From contig OENT01000086.1 in the NCBI GenBank assembly GCA_900239685.1, positions 169,440 through 233,439 on the forward strand: a DNA stretch of 64,000 nt. Reading direction: 5' to 3'. The notes beneath the pieces are model-generated. The model did no database searches. It worked only from the letters and a program-made list of their open reading frames with translations, and was not told the origin of the DNA. The translations under genes and the position numbers were made by a program. Positions 47,401 through 59,600 of the stretch are shown here, one piece after another (the first letter of the stretch is position 1; the number at the start of each line of letters is the position of its first letter). The stretch comes from Rotaria macrura. Its lineage: Eukaryota; Rotifera; Eurotatoria; Philodinida; Philodinidae.

Positions 47401-50400
47401 CTCTAAGATCGTCCTTAGAAGCCATTCGACTGGTCAGCAGGGAGAACAACAACTGAATACGCGTAAATCTAATCCCGCTGGTTACAGGTCATAAGACTTC
47501 AATACAGAGTTTCATGGGAAAACTTTCGAATAAAGTCAAGCAGAAATTTTGGCCTTGTACAAACAGAGAGAGAAGATTGTGCTCAATCAGATACTCTCGT
47601 CGATAGTTTAAATGAAAAAATAAAAAATAACTTCAATATGTCATTTGCTAAATAATGCCCAAAATGCTTCTCTTTTATATAGTAACAGCCGTAGCTCTCG
47701 AGCTCTTGCGATTGTCGAACTATTGCAAATCAATAGAAACCATCTTTTTTCAGTTAGTAGTAACTTCTGACAACTATTAAAATTTGCCTATTGATTAGTA
47801 TTTTGACTAGAATTCAACCGCATTGATTCAACGTCGCTGCAAGTCGAACGATATCAATCGGGTATTAGGCAACTCCGCTGATAAGTTTCATTTAACTGTG
47901 TCTTTCTTTTTTTTTTGAATTACTAGTATTTTTCAAATAGACTACCGTAAGGCTTGTTCTGGTTGGCTATTTTATTAATGGGCTCGGTTGAAAGAACCGA
48001 ATCGAGTGAGTGATTTCCTTACTATAGATGGAATCGCAACTATAGAAAATGATTTCTATATAAACAAATGATGAGTAAATTGAGTGCACAACGATAGAAC
48101 TGTCATCTCTCATATGTCTAATCAATCAAGTAATAGTAGGAAGTCTAAGTCTTTTACTCAGCGTCCAATAGTACATATTCAATACAATGTGTGTTCTATG
48201 GTTCTCCAGAGATAAATATGATACTGAAGTCTGAATTCGTCTGCATATGAACAGTACTACGAAATCGTATTTGAGGAAATACAGAATTCAATGATACATC
48301 GGCTTTCATCTAACCTGAAGACAAGTCACATCACCAAAATTTTCAACACGTTGTATTGTTAATAATCTTGCCATATCTGGATCATTTTGATAACACAAAT
48401 CAAGACAATTAATAGCATATTGTTCAAAGTAATTGATCCAATTTGTAAGATCAACCTTTTTATCTCCATACACAGCATCAGCAGAAGTATCACGTAGGTG
48501 TGTGAGAATTTCTGCTGCTATCAACGCACCGCAAATACGATCTTTCATATGAGCAAGAAATACTTTTGCAAGATCCATATAATTCATAACAACAGACCAA
48601 AGAAAAAGATCACGAATTATATAATCTTTTGCTAATTGTTTATAAACAGTATCGCTGGCAATTAATTGTCCTTTTTCGACATCAGCTGTTGTCGAAATAA
48701 TACTTGTGAAACGTTTCACTCCTTGACGATCTTCTTGTTCTTCGATTTGAGAATCATAGTACAAAGGTTTCATATAACCACCAATAATTTGTCGAAATAA
48801 TCGATTGAGATCATCGGTTGAACAAATCACTTTTCGTTGTTGATCGTTTTCAGTTTTAACAACGTCAAGAAGTAACCAATCTTCTCGATTCTAGTAGAAA
48901 AACAAATTCATTGAAACCTAAATGTAATCAATCGAAATTTTACGCATCCATTTACATACAAGAGCTTCTTCAGTATATAAAAGTTTTATGAATTCATCAT
49001 AACGCTTGTGTCGGTTTGTATTATTATTTCTTACAGCAAATGGATTAAGCTTTGGATGAAAAAATATTTCATCTATGTCCAATCCAAGTTGAATAAAATA
49101 ATGAACAAATTTATGCCGTTGTTTAGTTAATGCTCGATAAAAAACAGATTTCTTATTAAAAATATTATCAAGAGAATCTTGCACAATCCATTCTCTTGCT
49201 GTGTTTATACAATTCCAATCGATGGCCAATTCAAGTAAATAATCGAAGTTTGATACATAACAATCATTTCTGTTTGTATTGAACTTTTTTCGATGAATTT
49301 TACTGCCTAAAACGAGATGAGTAAGAAATAATTATAAAAATTTATTTAACATGGTTTTCAAAAAACGGTTAGCACCGTGTCGGTCGAATTAAAATGAAAC
49401 ACACACTGTGGTTGACATTCATAATCCGAGCAGTGAGCAACGTTTGGCATGGAAACTTAAATGCTCATTTTCAACGAAAGCAGCTTGTCAACGTAGTTCC
49501 TTTGAAACTAACACATCTTTTCTTTATAGTAAAATAAATGTGAAAACTTCGGACTTAAGTCCCAGAGCTATGTGTACTTCAAAAAGTGAATGAGACAAAT
49601 CAGTCATTCTATTCTAGAATGTGTGCACGGAAGAGGTATCGTGGAAAACCTTTTTGGGAAACCCAAAAACAAGTAGTCATCTGAGACATATCTAGGTAAT
49701 TTAGTTTCTGGATGCAGTTTTTGTGCATTTTCAGACCTTTTTCAGGCGATGTTTTGTTAGAAAGCTACGATTTTGTTCAAAACTAATATCAGATTTGGAA
49801 TCAGCGTTAAAAACTGAGTCGATTTATATACGTTGTGGATAATTCAGAGAAAAAACGTTTTTTTTGAAAAAATCCCTGTAGCCCACCTCAGGGTTTGTTT
49901 GGTGAAAAATGACAATTTTTTCGATAACTCAGCCATTTCTTGCCGGATCCTTATCATCTTCGAACTCGACCGAGATATTCATGAAACAATTCTGTGCACA
50001 AAATTTCAGCTCAATCGAATGTATTTGTGAAGAGTTATCGTGTAAACGGCCCGACACACTGACCGATTCTCGAGTGTACTCACTTTTTGAGTACATAAAA
50101 AGAATGTATGGAAAGTGGGACATTAAGAATTTGTTCACATAATTATTATTCTCACCAGCGCGTCATTTTAAATTGCATTGCTCCTATTCACCTGTTAGTG
50201 TTCAACTGCATAATTCTGCATTCTTAACTTTACATTTTTATTATTACAAGCATCGAATCAGATGGTAATATAGGCTGTCGCAACTATCCATGTTTTGACC
50301 TCAGTTGATTAAGATCTATAATTGGACGCAAAGCATCATTTAAAACTATATCCTGATTATTTTCTTCGAATATACATGCCAGTTTCAGAAAATGATTTTC

Positions 50401-53400
50401 TTCCGTGCAATCAATAGTGTCACTCATAAAAGAATGATAATATGCATAGGGATTAGGACTGCGACATATGACTTGATTTTTATGCCCATACGATTACGTA
50501 CATCATTTTTCAGTGAATGAATTAAATTGTGTATCGAAATTTAGATTTTGTGCCAATGAAAAATGAATTCTGTTTATAGAAAAAGTCAAGACAGTTTCAA
50601 GTATACGTATATATTCTCAGTGGAGATATGAAAATGTCTGCAGGAAGAATTAGTTCTAAAAACTGGATAGATGTTTATACATGTAAGAAAAACTATGAGA
50701 GGTTTTAGTGCTATGCATTATTGTCCTCGAAGAAAAAATATTCTCTGCGATTAAAGGACTTAATCATTATTATGATGGCTAAAGCAAACGAAATACATAA
50801 TTAGTACAAAGTTTGACCCATGTTTCGTATATTAAATTTAGAAATATTTTCATTTTTACAAAGAATTCTTCCTATAGACATCTTTATCTTTCTCAAACAT
50901 TATTATTTTCCTGTTGAGAATATTCATTTTCGTCACCAAACGAAAGATTTTCTAATCCTCAACATAGTTTGCCATAGTTATTTCTTTTTATCGGAGGAGA
51001 AGAACATGCGAATTTCTATCCTATATGATTCGGCACTCGGTTTAAGTTGTTTCACAAAAAATCTTACTTTTACAGATACTTCTAAGTATAGTTTCTGATA
51101 ATTTTTCATCTTTATTAAAATTGAATACACTAATTTTTGAACGAACAATTGGTTGTAAGCAGTAAAGAATCATAAGAATAATTTCATTGTTGACTTTTTT
51201 CAATTTTTCTACGTTAATAATTTTTGTCGAATAATCATAAGTGACGCCATTCATGGCCTGAATCAATTCATCATTCATAGCATTGAAATATCTTGCAAAT
51301 TTTACGCGTAGACTAATTGAAAAAAAGGGAAAACGTAGGAACTCTACAATAAATAATACGTGTTGTTCAAACCGGTTTCGATTAAGTGGATCGGCATCGT
51401 CAGTATTTATAGAAAAAAGATTAGTTGAATATGGTGTGATCGATTCCCTTCTTTTGAAAATCTCACTTAACGATATGTTTTCATCATATTCTTCGTTAAT
51501 ATCTATGGGTGTGGTCCAATTAACATCAAGATCCATTTCATGCGTTCTGGACAACCATCGAGTGAGATAATCAGCAATACGGCCCGTGTTCTAAATGATT
51601 CACAAAACTGTACAAAGATAAATACCATTAGTGAATAGAATTGAATAATTTACATTGAAAACAATAACAGGAATATTCTTGCGAAGATCATGATAGATCG
51701 ATCTAACGGAACCTTCGCCGCCTTCAAATAGCAGCGTTATAGTTGGTACTAAAAATAGGAAAATCTTTAAATTCAATTATTCATCATTTATGAAATTTTG
51801 ATGTACTGGGTGAAGTTTGCTTTGCACGTCCATTAGTAATTGTTTTTACAAGTCGTGTACGATAATCACCTATATGAAATGATTGTAATGTTCCATCATC
51901 GAGCAATATGAAATGTGTATGATTCATTTCAAGACTTGTTTGACCAGATTGCAGTGAGCTGATATTTTGCTAATAATGAAAGAATGTTTCGACAATAGAC
52001 AATATGAAAATGATCTATGAATTTTTAAAATTTAAACATTAAGAGAAATTCATTATAGGATTGAAAAGTTCAGATTGTTGAACAGATAAGTTATTCCATT
52101 TCACATAAAACATACATCCACTATTTACTGAATGAATTTCGACTATCAGCAGATTAGTTGTTGATTGTACAGATCGAAACATATCAACATTAGTGTAAGA
52201 AAATGTTTCAATTTTTATTTTTCAACGAGAATAAGATCATCATTGTTGTCATGTTTTTTTGAACAACCCGCACTGAATTAAACTAAGACTTCCTCTTGTT
52301 ATTACCAGAATCCTTCAGGAATAACTCTCCTAATTCCTATTACGATGCCATTTTTCGTATTTCAAAATATAGTTCAAGATAAACTAAAAGGAAATGTGAA
52401 TAGGAACATCAATTTATAAAATGTTGGAAATGTACTTTGCTCTTTTGCGGAACTCACATATGTTTTCGAAGAAAATAGTGAGTGGAAGTTTAAGAGTGAG
52501 ATTTTTTATGCCNNNNNNTCCCCCCCCCCCCCCCCCCCGTTCACACACACACCATAACAGACTATAGAAACCAGTGCATTACTCCATTACAGATATAGCA
52601 AGCAGCACTAAGTTATTTACCGTTTGTTCCAATGCTTATAATAAGAAAAATATTAAATGAAGAAAACTTGAACTAAGAAAAATGGAAACTAACGAACGAA
52701 TAGCAACAATACTATATATATTAGCATTCTGACGCTATATATATGTGAGTTCCACATTTTTGTCTTACTGGGGCTGCACTAACAAGCTTTCGCTACATGA
52801 TTTGGTGACTGAAATAGACAACATGCCTAGATATGCACAACAATTCGATTGATCAAATGCTTGATAGAATATTCGCTGACTTTTCCAGTTTAAAAGTCTA
52901 TAAATTGTTTTAGATCTTATTAAAATTATTCGGAGAAAAAAGTGAAATCAAATAAATCTGGAGTGAATTCATGAACGTTTTTGTTAATGCTAGGACTATC
53001 GAAAACGTACGTTTCCTTCATAAATTATGAGATTTTAGAAACTTCTGTAAATCAAAGAGAATGATTCTCCCCAAAACAGGTAAAACCTTCCTAAATGATG
53101 GTGATTTTCATCGAATCCTAATTATCTCTTTATTTTTATTCTTCTACATAAGAATAAGAATGTCGGCGAATGAAGAAACCTATCCTAAAAAATTATAGAC
53201 ATATCCTAGAAATGACTATAGATACTAAAAGCCCTACGTATATCTAGATAGGATTCTCCACTCTCAGAAATCTATGTGTGTATATCCTTGGAATAGCAGC
53301 TATAATATGTTTCGTATTTATGGAGATTTCGGAAGCTTGCTCTTTAGATTTCATTTATTTATAATATGCATAAATATATAGAAACTTCGATGAAACTTGT

Positions 53401-55165
53401 TGTTTTTAATTTCAAAGTTTTTCTTTCCTCTTGGAAATGTTTTTTAAAATTTAAGGCTTTTGCTCTGTGTGTTGAGACAAAACTGCGTCGGAATTTTCTT
53501 GTGATTTGAAATACAACTTCTTTTCTCAAGAATCACGTAGTTAAATTTAGAAAGAATTTTACTTCACCAATCGGAGAATGCTCTACCAAAACTTTACTCA
53601 ATAAAAGTAGTTTATATGTTAGACTAGATTTTTTCTTCGATTCGCCAAAGTACAGATCATTTGACATAGTTGAATTTTACTTAATCTACCCTATTTTCAT
53701 TTTAGCTCAAAACATGAAAAATTTTTAATGCATATTGAAATAGGATGAAACGATTTTCTGGAACATCTAATTTTTAATATCGTTTTCGTTGCTGTAGAAC
53801 TCTAGTTTATACTAGACACGATTTTCAATATTGAAACTTATTCCTTTCACAATATTTAGTACTGTGAGAGCATCGGCGAAAAATGAACTATTTCATTGAA
53901 CAAAAAATTCATCATAATAAGTTCAGATGAGTTGACAATTCCAAAAATATTTATTTTCTTTTAATGATCTATTAATCCTTTAGAAGATGTTGTGATTCAG
54001 AAAGACAGATATTTGTGAACATTCGATGTTATCTATACTATTGTTTGATCTGAACTCATGAGTTGAAATTATTCTAAGTTGAATCAAGAAGTCATGCACG
54101 AACTATGGGAAATTCATGGCAGGTTTTATTCTACTGTCCAATATTCATCACTGCAAAAATGTCTCTCTGATTAGATCTTTGTCAATCTTCAAAAGAGGAA
54201 GTTTTTCATCGGCGGCTACGTACAATCTATGGCGTTTTAAGTTTTAAAGAGATTATAAAATTTTAGAAGAAAACATTTCTATTGTTATACTTACAGAATC
54301 CCTATCTTGAGATGACAACGAATGATTTGTGAATTCACTATGCTCGACACGTTGAAAATCTTTCATATTTTTGACAGATCCATAATTGCAGACACCAATA
54401 GCTATGGTCGTGTCGTCTGGTTTAGTCATTTTTCTTTTTCGTATCGCTTGTCCTATCAACTGTGTAATACCAACATTGGTTCCATTCGTAAACAACCAAG
54501 TATCTAAATGAACTGTAGACTAGCAAAGTTTTCAGATGAACAATTCGATTTTTACTTGAATCACTGACAAACTTGATGAAATCATCAAGGAAATGTTCTC
54601 CCATTTTTCGGCGTAATTTAAAATATTTATGTCCACCGACTACTTGCATTAGAAGTGAAGGTTGTGGAATATGCCAAACATCAAGTAGTATTTGCTCGAC
54701 GACGGACGGATCAGTTTCGATATCACATCGAACATACTATTCGACGAGAAAGAAATCATCAGAGAAATACATACAGTATTTTATCTTACCGGTGTTCCGT
54801 TAATAAGTGAAACTGCCTGTTCTTTTGTTGATTCTTTTATTGTATGAATATCTTCACGCCATTTCTCATTCGACTGCCATTGATGAGTTGTAGTGAGATG
54901 TTCTTCTTTAATTCGCTTACAGTGACATAATACATCCGTTGGACTGCACGAAGAAAACAAGAATAATTTTCATGATAAGAATTTATTTCTACAACTACTT
55001 GTCAGGAAGAAAAGCAATGCATCGACGACGATTGATAGGAATCAATTCAAACGCAATGTCATATTGAGCTGGATTCTATACAAAGAAAAATCATGAACGG
55101 AACTCTTGAAATGGAAACGAAACTAATATACGTACATATTTACGTTCAAATTTTTTTCTCGACAT
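41459..55165 (-). CDS. TRPM-type (melastatin) transient receptor potential cation channel
   Basis: Tetrameric plasma-membrane cation channel subunit, 1292 aa over 21 exons: 55136–55165, 54999–55075, 54790–54943, 54556–54736, 54295–54503, 51807–51969, 51654–51748, 51068–51590, 48960–49306, 48315–48890, 44878–45066, 44793–44815, 44600–44729, 44396–44542, 44177–44334, 44022–44124, 43759–43945, 43605–43707, 43335–43537, 41696–41798, 41459–41636. All introns are GT–AG and the frame stays open throughout. The TRPM N-terminal homology region is clear: VVGGHKYFKL, TWLFTNGTNVGITQLIGQAI, HTHFILLDDGT, LLFEGGEGS, NTGRIADYL. Membrane segments run from about residue 895 to 1131, including LGPHLVSIGKM and the S6 end NLLIAMF. 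The TRP region follows (IWNFQQYTVVREYYDRPPL), then a short coiled-coil tail; there is no kinase or NUDIX domain. Exon 12 is only 23 nt. The long introns carry repeats. The final exon could instead splice at a GTAAGC. Confidence 0.87.
42565..42582. repeat. (CT)9 microsatellite
   Basis: Simple repeat in the 1.5-kb intron between the last channel exons. Confidence 0.9.
42692..42712. repeat. (AC)n microsatellite
   Basis: About ten AC units in the same intron. Confidence 0.9.
45663..46018. mobile_element. 356-bp hAT-type MITE in a TRPM intron, perfect 8-bp TSD
   Basis: Inverted termini TAGGGATGCAACGGTGACGG and TAGGGATGCAACGATAGCGG, flanked by a perfect 8-bp duplication GTCTTCTC (45655–45662, 46019–46026). 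The interior is rich in ACCGGTAACCG-like repeats. A further end-like sequence TTGCATCCCTA (about 45966–45976) lies inside, so the right end may be duplicated. The insertion is in the 3.2-kb intron between exons 10 and 11 of the channel gene. Confidence 0.93.
49532..50095 (-). mobile_element. ~560-bp non-autonomous element, copy 2
   Basis: Inverted copy of 5678–6239, located in the 1.8-kb intron between exons 8 and 9 of the channel gene. The same AAATGTGAAAACTTCGGACT edge, central region and GTGTACTCACTTTTTGAGTACA hairpin end are present. Differences are scattered substitutions and short indels, so the copies diverged some time ago. Confidence 0.75.
52513..52538. other. 6-N gap and poly-C run
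   Basis: Six N followed by T and 19 consecutive C, then a short CA run, in the 2.3-kb intron between exons 5 and 6 of the channel gene. Probably a polymerase-slippage sequencing gap. Confidence 0.95.
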
Positions 55166-56698
55166 AATTTCCCTTTGATTTTTCACTTCTGAATATTAAC
55201 AGTGCTGATATATTCTTGTTTTGCAATAGAAAACAAATGAGAAGTATGTGAATAAATAACTGTTTTACACAGTGGACCGAAAACAATTTCTAGGGCAACA
55301 CCAATTAAGCATGCGTCACAATTAACAAAATGAAACTATCTTCTACATACTATGCAAAGATAACTAACTAATTTAATGACAATAATGGTGTGTAAGATTA
55401 TTTTTTAAATGTGAGTTCTTCAAAGCGTATGGCAAAAAAAAAGTAATTTATAAAATTACATTTCTATCGAGCAGAACTTATGTTGGACTATATTCGACAA
55501 CCGGAATAAACCGATTTTGTCGAGAACGTTAATAGTTAAATATCTTTGATACATATTTGTTTTTAACATCCTATTCTCGATTTAAACACACGATTGGTAT
55601 CCATGGAAAATTACAATATGAAAAAAATTTATTTTATTTTCCATCATCTATTGTTTTGTGTTACTTGGGAAATTAGAAAACACAAATGCTTCAAAAATTG
55701 TTGAATACATCTCTTGAAAAGATACTTTTATTATAATTACTTTCTATCCATATCAAATTGAAGTAGTTATTGTGAAATTACAGCGGAAATATTTAGTGAA
55801 TAAAACAAGATTGTTACTTACTAGAAACGAAACGAAACGAAACGATAGATAGCTGGCTTTTTTTATATCAATCAATGCTAGACGTTTTTCTTTCCAAAGA
55901 GATAGGGAAATTCATTTCTTATTATTCCTTAGTTATTGTAGGAAACATTCGGCTTTTAATTGTGTAGGAAACATCTATGAGTAATCTAGGATTGATGTTC
56001 ATATGGGTATCAAATATCATCCGACAGAAAAAGTCAATAACTTAACAATGAGAGGAGCTACAGATCTATTGGATTTTTAAATCCAATTGATCTTTCCAAA
56101 GAATGAAAATGAATGAATATAAATGATCGAAATTTTAATTTTCATACGTTATTCTGATAGGAAAACGTAATAATATAGCGTTCGATGGTCGTCCAGAAAA
56201 TAATGTGAAATCGAATACGATGTCCTTGAACATGATCTGTGATGTCACATGGCTTTTTGACTATACTTGATGAAGATGTGTGGTTAAAAACAACAAACGT
56301 GTTTTTAGTATCTGGTATAGAATTAGAAGATAGATGAAATCTTCTTCTTTGAATTATTGAAACTCAAAAGTTGATGATGATTATTTCGGTGACATTATCA
56401 AGTTATTAATGAATTGATCTTTATTAGTTGTCGTACTATGTCATATGAAGGAAGTGTTGAAAGTAAAGCAAAGATTTATAAATTCATTCATGTTGAATGA
56501 TGTCTTCTAAAAATATGCCTGTAAAATGAACTTCTATTCTAATGATCAGCACCACGTAATGAACTCTATCGTATAGAGTGGTTTACATTGCTCACAAAAG
56601 TTATTGTATTGGTCTCTCTCATCTTCATATACTAGACAAGTTTGATGATTTAAGAAAAACAGGATTCAATAATATTTATTAAAATTATCACACACAAA
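55166..56698. other. intergenic between two minus-strand genes
   Basis: Holds the 5' flank of the TRPM-like gene and the 3' flank of the neprilysin-like gene. No coding region or obvious TATA box was recognised. Confidence 0.45.
56675..56680 (-). terminator. poly(A) signal of the neprilysin-like gene
   Basis: AATAAA on the minus strand about 20 bases beyond the TAG stop. Confidence 0.5.
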
Positions 56699-59600
56699 CT
56701 ACCAAACAGCACATTTATTCACTCGACTATTTCCTTGGCCAGGTGTGCATTTGAAAACACGATCGAATTCAGCAAAATTTGATAGTGGACCGAGGACTCT
56801 AGAAATTAAATAAAAGAACAAGTCAAACATAGAAGAATTTTTCAACCATAAACATAGTGGCGACAATACCTGAATTGTGCAAGAGAATGAACGTCTGTTA
56901 AAACTCGGTTCGTAGCATAAGCATCGGTGAATTTTGCACACCATCCATGTGCATATCCAACAAAGAACATCTGTTCTTGAGAATATTTACTTAGACCTGG
57001 CAATCTTTTGTCAACATTTGGATTTTCCTTAACCCAATTTTGGTAAGCCTATTGTACAATGAAGATTCACATTTGCAATAGATTGAAAATATGACTGGGA
57101 ATAGCTTACGTAGAATGAACTTTTAATTCCACCATTATCAGCTATATTTTCTCCTTGTGTTTGTTCACCATTCAACTAAAAGAAAATTTCCATAAACTTA
57201 ATATTTTTCATGCAACGACAAAAGAGAACAGACGTGTTTATGAATTTGTTCCACTGTATAATTGCTGTACTGCTCAATAATGCATTGTTTACGATCATTG
57301 AATTGACTTATTGTACTATTTGACCACCAAGGAATTTTATTTCCATTTTTATCATATTGGCGACCATCGTCATCAAATCCATGAGTTATTTCGTGACCTA
57401 TTTAGTTTGTATACGATTAGAACGTACGTATGCATATGGATGTGAGTTATGTATGAATAAAAGGCTGGCTGCTCCAACCACATTCATACTTGCCCACATC
57501 CACGAACACAAGTTTATACTCACCTATAACCATACCGATACCTAGAGTAAAGAAAAATAATTTAGTCCAATGAAGATTCAATGAATACAGTCATGGATAA
57601 ATGTGTTCGTTCTAGTTGTTCTCAATTATAGCGTGTTCAGAACATCTGTAAATGCCTGATAAAACATCCGACGCATCAGCAATGTAGATCATAATTACAA
57701 TTTTATCATGATTGCTTAAAAGAAATGAGACTCATGATGAACGGAAAAAGATAGCAACCATACGTTTTGATTTTGTTCAATGCGATATTTTGTGAAAAAG
57801 AGGCTTCTGATGCGGTGACTGAATTCCCAATATCTACAATCATCACTCAACTATGTGCACGCATGTAATTGCATCATAATTGGAAAGTTACTTTTTAGGA
57901 AGCGAAAACAAACACTGATCTCTTCTATCGACTTATGGTTCAATAATTATGCAACACGTGGAACTGAATATTTGAAAACAAGTTTACTTGTAGTTGTGCT
58001 TTATTGTCGATAAATATCACACGAAGGAATTTTCTTTTAAGAAAAAAGGAGAGTTTTAAACGTTTAGAAACATTTAAAAGATCATAACTCGAGAGCAAAT
58101 CAGCACGGAAGGTTCTCATCAAAAGTAGCGCAGTATTGATTAGACACTGATTTTAGGCCAAAAAAAATTGTTACATAGTTTATCACTATGGTGTTTACAT
58201 TTCAGTTATTGGTCTATCCAAATGTCTCTAAACTACACTGTTGATAGAATAAATGCATACGTAGTGATTATTACACCTCTTGTAAGCAACCTTACTAAGA
58301 TATGATGAGGAGGAGGAGTGGATTTTTTCAGTTTCTGTACATACCACCATAGTTGAGATATCTATGAACAAAAAAGAATAATCATAATGAAAGAATAGTT
58401 GCGTGAAGAAAAAACTCGAAAGTTTACTTGGGTGCATCTTTATTAAAGTATGGCATTTGTAGAATAGCAGCTGGAAAGGCTAAAAATGAAGACAACCAAA
58501 ACGGCAATATTGTGGAAATGGTTTCATTGATATTCAAATCTTACATATAGCATTAGTTGATGGTTCATAGAAAGCATTGACGACAGTCGGAGGAAGATCG
58601 CCCCATGCACGATGATCGACAACTTGACGAAGTGTTCGAAATGTTTCTCGAGCTTTAACACGTTGCATTAGAAGAGCATTATTAACGTATGACGCATTAA
58701 AAACGTACTAAAATTATTCAAGTATATTTACATTTCCGAAATCGAAGTAGTTGATATTATTTAGCCTTACTTCAGCATACATTTTCTCCAATTGTGTTGT
58801 ATCATTACTAGCTATGTAATCAGGATAACCAATATTCTCATAGATAGCTTGAGCCTGCAGAACGAACAAACGAGAGAGAAAAAAGTAGAGTTATTAAATT
58901 TTCTTGATTATTTTGAAAGTAATCCTATGACTTTATCGACAGCTTGCGCTTTTGATCCATCGTCCATCCATGAAGCTTGTTGAAGCATTGTCATCATTGA
59001 ACTTCGAATATTTTTAATAAGTTCTTTTGATTGATTACGGGCATTATCATCGAAAAATTTCTTGACGTAAAGTCTTGATACAGCAAAACCCATATTATCA
59101 TTAACATAATTTGCACAAGTTGTTGCACGTGATGGTTCGGCAGTTGTGCCTTTGAATACTCGATCGAATTGTTCACGAGTATTTCGAATTCTTTTGGGCA
59201 TATTACTTGCTCGATTCATCATAAAACGCCAAACTAAATAGTTTTGCACGACACGTGCTGGAGTTTCTTGAAGAATCGATGAAATATTAAGCAAGTACGC
59301 TACTTCACTAGCAATTACGAGGTCTTGATCATTTAGAGTAACATCACCAATCATATAAGATTGACGAATATAATTAGTAAAGTCAAACTATAGATAGATT
59401 ACGATGCGTTCAAAACTTCATTAAATAAATTTCGAAAACTATCACTTACATTAGCTTTCAATAATGTTGTAAGATTACCAAAGATTGTTCGAATCGTTTC
59501 ATTTTCTCGATGACGTTGTTCAGTGTCAGTCCAATGATACTAAATTCAATCATTTACATCTATTATAAAACTGCAAGAACTACAGAGATAGTAATTACTT

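Noticed and set aside
58908-59354. Separate 148-aa gene
   Set aside because: It is exon 9 of the neprilysin-like gene plus read-through of the next intron.
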